NCBI GenBank assembly: GCA_014529385.2
Contig: CM043963.1
Coordinates: 77,491,412-77,555,411, forward strand
Length of the DNA stretch: 64,000 bases
Reading direction: 5' to 3'
Source of the DNA: Adiantum capillus-veneris
Lineage: Eukaryota > Streptophyta > Polypodiopsida > Polypodiales > Pteridaceae
The notes beneath the pieces were generated by a model, which worked only from the letters and a program-made list of their open reading frames with translations, had not been told where the DNA came from and searched no databases. Numbering within the stretch: the stretch's first letter is position 1; every line of letters starts with the position of its first letter. Below, in pieces: positions 33,854-46,175 of the stretch. The translations under genes and the position numbers were made by a program.

Positions 33854-34370
33854 CTGTCAACAATCGGCCAAAGTAAACATACGCATAGTACATAGGGCTT
33901 GTTTCATAACATTGGATTGGCAGATATGAAGGCTTATATGCTGCAGAATTTTACTGCATCTTCAAGGTGCTTAGCTCTAAAGCATGAAGCTTAACAATAT
34001 TTGGATTGCCTATCAAAGGTCCTCATGGACTTTTCAGAAGTCTCGGAAAAGTTTTAAACAAATAATCACCCACACAATCATCCTGTTAACATTTCAACAT
34101 TTTAATTTTCAAGAGCATCTGCCCACGCTTGCAGCTCTTTTGGGTGAAGTGATATGCCCTTTTCAACCTTGGGAGAAAGGCACCGTAGAACACTGGTGAA
34201 CCAGTGAAACCTAGGCATGACCTGTAATGCTATGCAGCAAATAAGCATTGGCAGAAGTAAGTATGAATTAGTTTGGGCACATTTACTCGAGCATGTTTTA
34301 GATGTAAACAATTACCAATTTCTTCAAGATACCTTTTCTCTCTTCTCTCCTCCTCCTCTCTCTCTCTTTT

Positions 34371-35247
34371 AATATATGGCCAGGAGACGGTGGAGTACAC
34401 AGATGCATACACCTATCTTGGGGTAGCCTTCAGTGGACCGGCATTTTCATTGAGGAGAGCAGCAGAGACTAGATTGACGAGAGCTTATGCAGCCTTGGGA
34501 GGTTTGGAGAAGAATTGTTCGCAAGTTCAGTTTCAGGAACCTCGAACAAAGCTGTGGCTTTTTGACACCCTAGTGGCTTCAGCTATGCTCTATGGGGTTG
34601 AGATTTGGAGGCCCTCAGTGGACCACCAGGGCAGATCTGGTAGCACTGATGGAGGCCTCTAGTCTCTATGATCTCTCGGATGATTCAGGCTAAGGCCTCA
34701 GTGCCACATGAGATTATTCGGGCTGAGCTAGCTACCCCTCCTCTCGTAGTTGAGGCCCTTACTAAATCAGTTCCTTCATGCATAATTTATGGGACCTTCC
34801 CAGAGACAGATATGCTCGGCTAGCACTTGAGTCATCCCAACAGCTAGCGCTACAAGGGGACACATCATGTTGGTATGGGCAGATGACATCATGGTTTCAG
34901 TCACATACTTTCCACATCACCATAGTCAAAAGTTTGACCTTTACCTCCATTCGAGTACTCCTTGCCACACGTACAGAGACCACTAGACTTATACGTCAGG
35001 ATTTGATTCAACTAGATACCAGAAGCACATGGATACAGCCAGTACAAGAGTTGGGCACGAAGATGGCTTTCTATAGAAAGCATCTCCTCCAACTAAAAGA
35101 GGATGGATATGTGATCAGACCGGTCTATATGGACACTCATTTATCCTATTTGATACGATGTTTCTATTGGTCAACTGCGCACATCATCGCATCAGCTAGA
35201 GATTGAGACTAGCGGATTTAGGAGAGTACCAGCAAGAGCCAGGAAAT
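34371..35247 (+). mobile_element. LINE J fragment, plus strand
   Basis: The only LINE in the opposite orientation. It starts right after a CT-rich tract (34334-34370) at the RT thumb (EYTDAYTYLGVAFSGPAFSL, QVQFQEPRTKLWLFDTLVAS) and continues in broken frames (34778-35206; RYARLALESSQQLALQGDTS, LDTRSTWIQPVQELGTKMAF). It is cut at ~35247 by the poly-G start of element E2. Confidence 0.85.
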
Positions 35248-35250
35248 GCT

Positions 35251-35286
<36 letters not shown>
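35251..35286. repeat. 36-base poly-G tract
   Basis: Thirty-six consecutive G on the plus strand at the junction of LINE J with E2. A second G-rich block of 9-11-base G runs is at 35461-35491. Both could form G-quadruplexes; length may be unreliable in sequencing. Confidence 0.85.
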
Positions 35287-35287
<1 letters not shown>

Positions 35288-36005
35288 ATAGCGGGCTTGG
35301 GCAAGCGGGCAGGCAGCAAAACAAGCGCAGGGGATAGGGCAGCGGACGGCGGCAGCTGGGGCTGAGGGCGGGCTGGGACAGGGGCAGCGCGAGGGGGGCA
35401 GCAGGGGCTGAGGACAGGCGGGAGGGGGGAGGCAGCCAGCGGGAGTACAAGGCAGCGCTGGGGGGGGGGGGAGGGGGGGGGAGGAGGGGGGGTGCGAAGG
35501 CGCAGCGGGGAATACACAGCAGCAGCGAGCCTGAATCTGCTAATGATGATGGTGATGATGGCTGAAGAGGCTGATAGAAAACGCCAAATGGCGAAGTATC
35601 TCAAATGTTGTCATCAAGTACTGAGACTGATTGCTGATACTCAATGGGTGTACCCCTAGGTTCACTTATATAGGTCTTTTATGCTAGGTCAAGTAAGGCT
35701 CTAAGATCATACCCCAAGACTGGCTATTATTATGACTAAAATCTCACTTGTTAATAAATTAGCCATTATTAATAAGGATACGGTACTGGATATTATAGTT
35801 GTAATGGAAGCACTCTCCGGTGTCTACCTAGCAGACACTGGCGGTGCTCATGTGCAATATGAGGGTATGCAACTACAAGTGCCTGGACATACACGTCCTG
35901 CGTGCAAGCTCACAAAGGTGCCAGAACACTTCCTACGTTGTCCTAAACCCTCGAAGTAGGAGTTAGCTTGTCCACATGCACATAGGGTTAGATATGCACG
36001 TGACA

Positions 36006-36040
36006 CACACCCCCCCCCCCGGGCCCCCACCCCCCTTTTC
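36006..36040 (-). promoter_or_regulatory. Polypurine tract of E2
   Basis: On the minus strand a run of G with one CCC interruption directly before the TGTCACGTGC start of the 3' LTR, where plus-strand priming occurs. The length of the run may have expanded. Confidence 0.65.
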
Positions 36041-38444
36041 AAGGTGAGGTATTGGTACTAAGCTGCATCGCTTCCTTGTAGTCCGGCAACAACTTCGGGG
36101 AATCTATGAAGAAATCTTAGCCAACCCACTCTGCAGCATGCTGCGATACTTGAACTTCAAAAAGGATTGCACTGCTTGCTTCTTTGAGCTGCACCTAAAG
36201 CAATGCAAGAAAATCCGCTTCGATCCATGTCTTCAACTTCATCTACAATCTTGGGTTTGTTCTCTTCGAGAATTTGCTTGAGGGGAATCTCCCTAAAACA
36301 ACGTCCACTAAAAAACATGGAAAATGGTGTGCATTGACCACATGAATTAGGCAACCATAATTTCATAGACACATCTTTTGTCTTTTTAATGATTGGGAAT
36401 GGGCTATGCATCCTAAAAGACTATGGATAAAATGCACATCAAAAATGTCACGAAGTGCCAAACTTTTCAAAGAGTGCTTACCAAATACATGATCTAAACT
36501 TAATTTCTCTACCTGAACCAATCGACCCTAGAAAACCACAAAAGGAATACCAATGCTTGATGGACAATCGTGCTAATGCTTGTGCTATGACTGTGTCCTG
36601 CCAAATAATGAGCATGCAAAACTTATTGAAATGACCAAAACACTGTGTATTCCTTGAATGCAATCTTTCTACCTAAAGTGTAGTTCATGCTTCTGTGCTC
36701 ACCCATGAATGAATCATGCGCATCGTGCAATATGGCTTTCCTATGAGAACATAACACACAAAGACGGTGACAAAAATACAAGAGACTATCACGAATGAGG
36801 AACTCAAAATCTACATACTGAGATACTTCTTGAATGGGTACTATGGACCTCAACTCGAGAGCCAAGATTTGTCCTTAGCAACTAAACGCATCTGCAACTG
36901 GGTTAGCTTTACTAAGAACATAATCAATCAAACCACTAAATTGCTCAACAGACTAGGACTGACACTAAAATTTCTATCATAGAAAAAATAATTCTCATGC
37001 TTGAAAGAATGACTAACATAGAGAGATTCCTTGTCATGCACTCAAAGGTTCTTATTTCAATTGTTTACCTCTGTATTGGGAGATGCTACTGGGCACCACC
37101 AGAGAAGCACCCTTGAGAGTGATAGTGAGTGTGTTTTCTTTCCAATTAACTTATGGATCAATTTCACAGAACTACTTAATGCCAAAAATCATATCGCAAC
37201 CAGAGAGAGGAGAAACAACAAGCTTGCAACAGAAACATGCGTGACTCACACAAATTGGACATGAAGACATTCATGCATAATTGAGTACATGCTAGGAGCA
37301 AATCCAAAAACCGCAATGGGATCTACTCGAATAGGCTCTAAACGTGTGCTCTTCACAAGAGAATCACTAATTACATCATGCATATTGTTGGAATCAAACA
37401 AGATCACATCACGTTAACCATTCACTTGACCATAACACTTAATGAGAGACTCATCTCGATGACTTGGGGCAAACTACTTGGCTCAATTAGGACACTACCA
37501 GATGATGTGGGTTTTCTGGGTTCTTTCTTAGGTGATTCCTTAGGACAATCTTTTTTTACGTGACCTTTAGTGTGACACTTGAAACATCTTCCTTCTTTTC
37601 CGTACTCGGTTCTTTCTTCAAGATAACCAACCTCATACAATTCCTCGAGCAAAATTTTCATCAGGTGTCAACTTAGGGGTTTCTTGAATTTCAACATTTC
37701 CTTTATTATCACTATTAGGCAAAGAGTTATGTGCTTTAGGTGTAGTGGAAGATTCAAAAGAAGAGTTATTGTGATTCTTACCATGTTCATTGCATTCATG
37801 CAACCAAGAATAAATACACATGCATCCATCTTACCATCATACTTACTGAAAGTCAACTTCTCAATGACTTGATTATTGGAGTTGTCGTCTACCTAGTCTG
37901 CGTGATGACTTGCCAGCCTCCTTGGGTGGATCGCCCTTCCAAGAGAGAACTTGAAAGACCAACTCTTGTGTGCGTTGGTCTCTTATGTCCTCACGCTCTA
38001 ACTCCATAGCTACCCTCTTTTCTTCAGTCGCTATGCATTAAGCTTTGCGTTTCGGCTCACGCTCTAGCTCTGTACCTACCCTCTTTTCTTCGGCAACTAC
38101 ACATAGAGCTTTGTGTTCCCTCTCTAGAGCCATTCTTTCCCTTTCAACTGCAGCCCGCTAAGCCTCTCTTTCCCTTTCAATTGCAGCTCGTTGAGCCTCT
38201 TGCTATAGCATCATCTCCATCCTTTCCCTTTCAATTGCGACTCGCTAAGCCTCCCGTTCTAGCATCATCTCCATCATTGACTTCATCAAAGCCTCCATGG
38301 AGTTGGGTGCAATCCGTGGCGAGGATGGGGATGGAGGAGGTGCCAAAAACGGTCCTCTTGGTGTAGGGACTTCTTCTCTACCTTCACTCTCATCACCTTC
38401 ACATAAAGTATCCATTCTACCTCTACTGATGACCCGAGATTACA

Positions 38445-39326
38445 TGTCACGAGCCTCTGGCAACCACTAACCTTAGTTGTTGGTTTCTTTCCCTTGATAT
38501 TTCTTTAATTTTTAGGACCCTCTTTTTGAAGCCACAAATGGTTGGACATTGTGTGGCCAATGTGAAACGGCCGACGGCCGAGAGTTTCACCCACAATCGG
38601 GAAGGGCAGGTCGCCACGAGATGGTCGGGCCAATCGGCATTGGAATCCGAGCGGTAAGAGGGTGTCTAGGCTTAATTCAAATTCATTTAGGCCCCTCGCT
38701 ACATTTAATAAGTGAGTGGGTACTAGGAATTAACTCAAAAGAGGCTAAGTGGACACTTGGCAGCTCCAGATGCATTTGCCAAAATCATCAACAAGAGGGG
38801 GCACCCAAATTGAGAGAAGGGGCTGATTTTGATCATAAGTGAACCACTGTGTGTGTGAGTAGTGGGTGCAGGTGATCACAGCTTTAATGGAAAGCTTGCC
38901 TTCTCCCTTGTTTTATGTAGCGCGATGATTCCTCTCTCGCGCACCTCTCCCCTCCTTTGCATACAGAATCATAACGCCCAGCTCAAGGGCTTTCCATCTA
39001 TATGTACAGTTGTGTGGGTTCATGCGTGTATGCCAAGGCAAGAGCATCTTGTCTAGGTACTGGATTGGCTAATTGCTAATCTCCCGCAGGTATAGGTGAA
39101 TTCGGAGAGATTTCACGCGAGAAATCTCGTCCGATTCAATGGTCAAGTAGCCCTATAAGTGTGGGAGTACAAGGGCTTGCTAAGGATGCGACCCGCACGT
39201 GAAATGGAGCCCAAATCAGTAAAATACAGCCTGCTGTGTATTTTTGCAGGTTTAGGGTTTTGACCCTAATTGATCCCTAATACCCCCAGGAGCTTCAGGG
39301 AAGCGATGGGATCGTTGTAAGGGTAG
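38445..39326 (+). repeat. E3 5' LTR fragment
   Basis: Positions 38445-38886 match 49799-50221 closely (CAACCACTAACCTT.., GGACCCTCTTTTTGAAGCC, TTTTGATCATAAGTGAACCA). The rest to 39326 has no match in the 3' LTR, whose later part was replaced. No tRNA primer site was found before E4 cuts in. Confidence 0.75.
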
Positions 39327-40348
39327 ATACCTGTCGCTCTTTCGCGGGAAAAGCGACTTCCGTGCTTCGTAGTCTCGCGATCTCTTGCGTTATCTGGCGG
39401 CAGAGTCTTCTCTTGCTGACGTTGGTAACCTCCTTTTCAGTGAGGGCATGTGGTTCTTTTATAGCTCCTTGGCCACGGCACGAATAGCTGCTCGCATATA
39501 GATCGCGGCCGGTTTTTTTTTTTTTTTTCCATGCCCTGATCTACCCGAAATAGGGAGAGAGAATTCGCTGGCTAGTTTTGTTGCTTTATTTTCTAAGTGG
39601 CTGCCCACTTATTAAGTGGGCGGCCGGCATATTTGAAAATTGGTCTGAACCTGCCCACAAACTCAATAAAACCTTATAAGTTAAAAACAATGTCTTTCAC
39701 AACACTTCCCAGGTGTCCCTCGATGCAACCACATGCACGAATGAAATGCAAACATAGAGTCCTCACGGGAAAGCGTCTGCTCTTCTCGGAAAACTCGTTA
39801 AAATATTCCACTTTTTAAGAAAAGCTTCTCAGAACCCATCTTTATTCTTGTGCTTGCGTCTTTACGCGTATTCCTCTTTTCCAGTTCGGATTTCCTCTCA
39901 ACTATGGATATCCCCTTTCCGATGCACCCGTCACCCACCTTGTGACACATCAGGAATACCCATCACCTAGTCCTTTCCTACCGAACTTACGGTACAGTCC
40001 CCTTCACGATGCTCTATGTCACCCATCCTATGACGCATCAGAGATGTCCTAGTCGAATACTTCTTACCAATGCTCCCTGTCACCCATCCGTTGTGACGCA
40101 TCAGAAGTACCCGTTCTTGGTGGCCTTACAGATACTCCCTTTCACAGTGCTCTTGTCATTACTTTGAATGACGCACTAGAGATACTCTGTACTCGGATGT
40201 CTCCAGTGAGAAAAACCCTCACTTAAAATTCCAATAATTCATTTAGAATTATTTTTCCTGGTGTTCCAAGCGAGAAAACCCTCTCACTTATAAATCCAAT
40301 AATTCATTCAGAATTATTTTTCTGTAAGATAAAGCCAATTTAGCAACA
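39327..40348 (-). repeat. E4 3' LTR, truncated
   Basis: Collinear with 42329-43354 of the right LTR and, inverted, with 2767-3800 of the solo LTR. On the minus strand it starts TGTTGCTAAATTGG. A TATA-like CTATAAAAG is at 39456-39464 (minus). Confidence 0.9.
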
Positions 40349-41859
40349 TCCCTCTCACTTATAAACAGTTGTCCTCAACTGTAGAGTTCCAACTGAACTG
40401 CCGAGGAGAAACCGGAAAATTTTAAATCTTGCTCAATGGTGAGTTGAGCTAGTCCTTTCTCAAAAGAGAACTTAGAAATTAAATTAAACAAAAATTCAAT
40501 AATTCAACACTTACCTTACCGGTTCATGTCCTTCCTCTAGTACCTCGAGGATATCCTTCACCATTCATTAAACTTACGAGCCATGTAAGAACTCGTCATT
40601 CACGTCTTTCCGAGAATCTGTTAACTCAATTCCACCTTCTCAATCCCGAGAAGAATCATCCTTCTAAAAATAAATTTAGGTCTATGTCCTCGCGCATAAC
40701 CTTGCGCTAGTAATCCTGAGGATATTAAACCTCTTCTGTCCTCCCGCATAGGGCATGTCAAGAGCATTAAGCTCATGTGAATCTTCCTATGGTGGCAGAC
40801 AAAGTGTGCCATCTTATCAAAGTAAGTTCTTATTACGAAGCCTTTGCTTTGGGTAGGCCAATTGTTCTGATGCAAAGTTTCCTTATCAAATTCGTCTTCT
40901 CAAATTCGAGAAGAATAATCTTCCTAGAAATCAATCTAGGTATCTGTCCTTGCGCATAATCCTCCGCTGTTAGTCCAGAGGGTATTAAACCTCTTGTGTC
41001 CTCCCACATAGGGAATGCCCAAGGCATAGAGCATTAAGCTTGATGTCTTTCTTTCACAAACAAAGTTTACAATCACCTTAAAGAAGGTTCTTGTTCTGGG
41101 CCGTCGCTCAACGTAGGCGGACGGTTCCAATCCGAAGATTCCTTGTGCACGGCGGCACTTCTTTCCAATCTTTTCCTCTTCCAAGTTATTACCAACGGCA
41201 GTGTTTTCCACTACTTTCTTTGACTCGCTCGTGTTCCTATTGGGCAAACCGATCCCAATCCTCTTGGATGCCTTCCTCAAAGCGTAGAGGAAAAAAATTT
41301 GGCAGAAAATTCAGCCTTGAATTGTTGTTGTAAGTTCCTTGCAGAGCTTTGGTATACCACCAAGTACTTGCAATCCCCTTGAGGTGTTTCGTCACATGCC
41401 TCACCTTCGACGCTTCTCAGAAATTGCCGTTTGCAAAGGCAACTTCATACTGTCAAATGAAAGCGGTAGCTTTTGGGGCATATTCTCTTCCATCAAAAGT
41501 ATCAAACTTGACCGGAATGTTCTGAGGTCTAAAGACCTTCTTCATATCCTTCCCGAGATGACGGGATTTCTTGGCTATGGTTCTGGATTGATGTTCATGG
41601 ATATCTTATGGGTTCTGAACGATCTTGAGAATTCCGCTCCTTGGATTCTCTAGGTTCTTGAGCATCATGCTCTTGTCGCCTTCTCAGAAAATCCCAGACT
41701 TGTGTGGACTTCTTGCAGAGAGAAAAAAAATTCCGAACTCTGCAAGCTTTTCCTGCAAGGCTTAGGGTTCTGCCTGCTTACTTCTCTCTTGGCTTGTCAT
41801 GGCTTCTTCCCGTATCTTCCCAGAGTCGTCCTTCTTTACAGAAAAAGAGAGGAGACCAT
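40349..41859 (-). other. E4 internal region, no recognised coding; internal direct repeat
   Basis: Begins with the purine tract AAGTGAGAGGGA (minus, 40349-40360). Contains a degenerate direct repeat, 40620-40850 and 40885-41100 (TCGAGAAGAAT.ATC.TTCT, AGGATATTAAACCTCTT, CTCCC.CATAGGG.ATG). Minus-strand frames such as 41280-40936 (basic, no motif) and a plus-strand frame at 41339-41653 match no family I know and are probably chance. Confidence 0.6.
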
Positions 41860-41871
41860 GCTCTGATACCA
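41860..41871 (-). promoter_or_regulatory. Primer binding site of E4 (tRNA-iMet)
   Basis: TGGTATCAGAGC on the minus strand, one base after the GTTTGTGACA end of the right LTR. Confidence 0.92.
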
Positions 41872-41872
41872 C

Positions 41873-43354
41873 TGTCACAAACGGGAGCGCATAACAATGT
41901 AAAATATTCTCGGATAAATAGAATTTATCACCTAATACTGAAGCCAAAGTATATAGAGAGAAATAAATAGAGAGAGAGAGTAAGGAGATCGACACAGTAC
42001 TGGGAACTAGAAGATGGGTTGGTCCCCCCCCTTAGAGAGAATCCTTTATTAGGGAGAATCTTTTTTACAAGCACAAGAACCGGAGAAAACCCCTCCGTTC
42101 TAACTCTCTGACTCGATGGTCGTTCCTTCCCGTAAGGGAAATCCGAGAGACGAGCTCTCAATCCTTTTTCCGTCTGTACTCGGAGTCGAGACTCCGCAAA
42201 CAATTTCTGAATTCCGTTCCAGGAATTCCAAAGCGTAGGCAAAAGCCTTCTCGCTTCTCCTTCGCGATGAAGTACTTGCAAACACACACGCAAACACGCG
42301 ACAATAATTCGTAAGGCGAATCCACAATAGATACCTGTCGCAGTTTCGCGGGAAAAGCGACTTCCGTGCTTCGTAGTCTCACGATCTCTTGCGTTATCTG
42401 GCGGCAGAGTCTTCTCTTGCTGACGTTGGTTACCTCCTTTTCAATGAGGGCATGTGGTGCTTTTATTGGCCACGGCACGAATAGCTGCTCGCACATAGAT
42501 CGCGGCCGGTTTTTTTTTTTTTTTTCCTTGCGCTGATCTACCCGAAATAGGGAGAGAGAATTCGCTGGCTGGTTTTGTTGCTTTATTTTCTAAGTGGCTG
42601 CCCACTTATTAAGTGGACGATCGGCATATTTGAAAATTGGTCTGAACCTGCCCACAAACTCAATAAAACCTTATAAGTTAAAAACAATATCTTTCACAAC
42701 ACTTCCTAGGCGTCCCTGGATGCAACCACATGCACGAATGCAATGCAAACATAGATTCCTCGCGGGAAAGCGTCTGCTCTTCCCGGAAAACTCGTTAAAA
42801 TATTCCGCTTTTTAAGAAAAGCTTCTCAGAACCCATCTTTATTCTTGTGCTTGCGTCTTTACGCATATTCCTCTTTTCCAACTCGGATTTCCTCTCGACT
42901 ATGGATATCTCCTTTCCGATGCACCCGTCACCCACCTTGTGACGCATCAGGAATACCCATCACCTAGTCCTTTCCTACCGAACTTACGGTACAATCCCCT
43001 TCACGATGCTCTATATCACCAATCCTATGACACATCAGAGATGTCCGTTCCTGGATGGTCGGATACTTCTTACCGACGCTCCCTGTCACCCATCTGTTGT
43101 GACGCATCAAAAGTACCCGTTCCTGGTGGCCTTACAGATACTCCCTTTCACAGTGCTCCTGTCATTACTTTGAAGGACGCACTAGAGATACTCTGTACTC
43201 AGATGTCTCCAGTGAGAAAAACCCTCACTTAAAATTCCAATAATTCATTTAGAATTATTTTTCCTGGTGTTCCAAGCGAGAAAACCCTCTCACTTATAAA
43301 TCCAATAATTCATTCAGAATTATTTTTCTGTAAGATAAAGCCAATTTAGCAACA
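41873..43354 (-). repeat. E4 5' LTR (1,482 bp)
   Basis: On the minus strand TGTTGCTAAATTGG..CCCGTTTGTGACA. Length and ends match the solo LTR at 2767-4250. The region around 43000-43200 holds spaced GTGACGCATCAG-type repeats also seen in the other two copies. Confidence 0.92.
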
Positions 43355-44893
43355 CACAGTACATCCTAGGTATTTCGGGGGTGGATCTGTGTTTCAGAGC
43401 ATGGCTGGTTATGCACCTAGAAACCAGCAATATATGCCAAGAACAATGTTTGGGGGCATGTAAGGCATGATGCCAAACCCCATGTATGGTAATATTGGCA
43501 TGTAGCAAAGGTTTCAGTGAAACCAGGGCCAGTTTAGGGTGCCACAGGGCAATTTTGGCATGGCTTGTTTTTCCGACCAGCAAGCACATATGGCGCCAGT
43601 GACACAAAATGTCAATTACCAAGGGGCGTCGATGACCCATATTACAGTGTGCAAGCAATTCCATACGACAATTTGGGAACAGTGGAAAAGCCAACAGCCT
43701 ACAAAGAAGGTGGTGCAACTATCAAGTTTAAAGCTTTCAAGGGTTTTGAGGATAAAGGCAAAGGCTCTTACTTTCCTCCGACAGTTCGATACAGCTTGTG
43801 CAAGGGGGAATTTTACAGAGGCCTCTAAGTTCAAGAAAGTTGCCACTTTCTTGAAACTAACTGCGGCTACTTGCAAGAGCCTACAGGAGTACAATCGGAG
43901 GTTCTGTAAAGCGTTGCTCTCAATAACCTCCTACAATTTGTGCCACTAACATAGCAAATTGAGAAGTACTGTTGTGGACTGCCTAAAGGGCTTCGAGATT
44001 ACTGTACAAAGAACAGAGTGGCTACCCTCACTCAACTTATGGAAGTTGCCAATACTAGTCTTGCCTTGTTGAAGGGAGAGGACAGTGGGTTTCAAAGCAA
44101 CGTGAAAGGGGGTCAGAAAAAGAAAAATTCAGCACAGAAGCCGGTTGTGAAAGTGACTGTTGAAGCATCCCAGGGGTCAGAAAAGACAAATAAAGACAAG
44201 GACTCACCCGAAACATCTGGAGCGCACGCTAAGAAACAGAAAAGGAAGCCTTTTGTGCACAAGTCATTCGAGGAAAAGAAAGTTCTAATCGCTGAGAACA
44301 AATGTTTCATATGCGAGCAACCTAGTCACTTTGCTACAGATTGTCCGCAAAGAAGAAGACAAGCTAATTCAGATGATAAAGAGGACCGGAAAGGCAAGAA
44401 GCCTAAACCCATGGCAGGTCTAGTGCCAGATATGGTGGGTGATAGGCCAAGTTCAGATGCCAGTGAGTTATGCAGAGCATGGGGTAAAGTTAGAGACCAC
44501 ACAACACTTATCTTCTTTGATCCAGGTGCTAAAGCAAACTTTATCTCACCAAAATTGGCCATCAAGCTGGGCATCAAAGCTGAAGAGATGGGATACACAG
44601 CAGAGGCAGGGTTGGAATGTCCTGGCTACTCAGAGTGTGTTACGCCTATCATTGGAAAGCTGCGTCTGCATATCCAGTCATATGTGGACACAGAAAAATT
44701 TTACATCATGCCATTGGAAGGGTGCGACGCGCTGTTGGGAATCCCGTGGATGTTCCGTATACATGGAGTGTTGGATGTCTTCAACAAAAAGATCACCATT
44801 CAGCATAGGGACAAAACTCACATCCTTGATGTAAAGCTTAAAGAGGAGTCTGTCTCTATTGTATCTGCTTCAGATATCACTTCTATAATTTAG
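43355..44893 (+). pseudogene. E3 gag and protease
   Basis: Gag in shifting frames from ~43380 (FKAFKGFEDKGKG, ALTFLRQFDTACARGNFTEA, EYNRRFCKALLS). Then an open frame 44018-44893 has a basic linker (GQKKKNSAQKPVVKVTVEAS), a CCHC knuckle CFICEQPSHFATDC, and a retropepsin with LIFFDPGAKANFISPKLAIK and GCDALLGIPWMFRIHGVLD. DPG stands in place of D-S/T-G, as in E1. The true gag start lies in the part separated by E4. Confidence 0.85.
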
Positions 44894-46175
44894 AATCATC
44901 TTTCTGCGTACTTGATTTTTGCACGTGATGTTTCAGATAATTATCAGTCAAATTAACATGTGTTAGATAAAGAAAGGTCAGCATTTTTGCGAGAGTTTAA
45001 TGACGGTTTTTCTGATTCATTACCGTCTCAGTTGCCGCCGGAGAGGCCTGAGGATCATGCGATAGATTTGGTGCCAAGTTGTAGCCCACCAAATAGGACT
45101 CCGTATAGGGTTAGTGCGGCTCAGCAAAAAGAGATTATGGGCTAAGTAGAGGAGCTCCTAGAGAAAGGGCTGATTCAACCTAGTTCTTCGCCCTTTTGCT
45201 CCCCAGTGCTTCTAGTGCAAAAGAAGGATGGCTCTTGGCGCATGTGTATTGATTATCGTGCATTAAATAAGAATACCATCAAGAACAGGTTTCCTATCCC
45301 AAGGATTGATGATATTCTTGACCGATTAGAGGGTGCTACAATTTTCAACAGGATAGACCTTAAGAGTGGGTACCATCAGATTCGTACCAAGCCAGAGGAT
45401 GTGCACAAGACTGCGTTTAGGAGGACATTTGGTCTGTATGAGTTCTTAGTGATGCCGTTCGGTCTTACAAATGCTCCTGCTACGTTCAATAGGATGATGG
45501 ATCGGATTTTCCGTCCACATCAAAAGTTTGTTGGCACATTCTTTGACGACATGATAGTCTACTCAAAGAATGAAGAGGAGCATAGGCGTCACTTAGCCAT
45601 TGTCTTCGAAGAGCTACGCAGTCACAAGTTGCTTGTTAATCCTAAGAAAAGTGAGTTCTTAGAAGAGATTCACTTTCTTGGCCACATAGTATCAAAGGAT
45701 GGTGTCTGATGGATCTTGCCAAGGTTGAAGCAATTAGGACATGGCCAGATTTGAAGACTGCGCATGATGTCCGTAGCTTCTTGGGCTTATGCTCTTATTA
45801 CAGAAGGTTATCAGGGACATTGCCGAGATTGCTTCACCTTTGCAAAAGAGAGAGGTCACGTTCAAGTGGACACAAAAAGAGATTTCAGCTTTTAATCTCT
45901 TAAAGGAAAAGATGAGTTCGGATCCAATAATTGTCTTACCAGACCTCAGGAAGTCATTTGTGGTCCAGTGTGATGCGTATGGCAATAGTATTGGGGCAGT
46001 GTTAATGCAAGATGGTCAGGTAGTAGCTTATGAGAGTAGAATCTTGCAAGGGCTAGAAACGACTATGCAAATCTATGAAAAAGAGCTACTGGCCGTGATT
46101 CATGCGCTTTCTAGTTGGAAGCACTACTTGTTAGGTGCTGATTTTGTTGTCCAGATAGATCATCAAACCTTGTGA
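44894..46175 (+). pseudogene. E3 reverse transcriptase and RNase H
   Basis: RT open at 45206-45709: [51 protein letters not shown] (motif A), [20 protein letters not shown] (B), [10 protein letters not shown] (catalytic, F-x-D-D form) and [14 protein letters not shown] at 45708 and frame changes near 45800 break it. RNase H follows at 45789-46175 (VVQCDAYGNSIGAVLMQDGQ, YEKELLAVIHALSSWKHYLL). Upstream frame 44960-45145 has the usual LPPERPEDHAIDLVPSCSPP block, with a stop at 45143. Confidence 0.9.

Larger units (their letters stand above)
35248..38444 (-). mobile_element. LTR element E2 (same family as E1), partial
   Basis: In + order: an LTR ending CACGTGACA at 36005, a C-rich (purine-rich on the minus strand) tract at 36006-36040, then decayed internal sequence parallel to E1. 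This includes the C-terminal domain (36865-36157), protease region, CCHC knuckle CFKCHTKGHVKKDC (~37570), gag start TFSKYDGKMDA (~37850) and the coiled-coil gag N-terminus (38300-37950, decayed). About 450 bp of the gag core are deleted between 37800 and 37830. It is cut at 38445 by the LTR of E3; the 5' LTR is not found. Confidence 0.75.
39327..43354 (-). mobile_element. Short LTR element E4 (family R), non-autonomous
   Basis: LTR family R at both ends in the same (minus) orientation: 39327-40348, lacking its last ~455 bp, and 41873-43354, complete. A tRNA-iMet primer site adjoins the right LTR and a purine tract the left. The internal part is only 1.5 kb without gag, RT or integrase motifs. 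It lies inside the gag region of E3. Confidence 0.85.

Noticed and set aside
35196-35604. Proline-rich minus-strand frame
   Set aside because: Created by the poly-G tract and neighbouring G-rich DNA; no family resemblance.
41339-41653. 104-codon plus-strand frame inside E4
   Set aside because: Antisense to the element, no recognised motif, and the interior of E4 is noncoding on its sense strand.
18289-44893. DPG instead of D-S/T-G in the proteases of E1 and E3 as evidence for a new enzyme class
   Set aside because: A DPG variant is, as far as I know, found in other plant gypsy-type proteases, and both copies are pseudogenes, so it is noted only as a trait.
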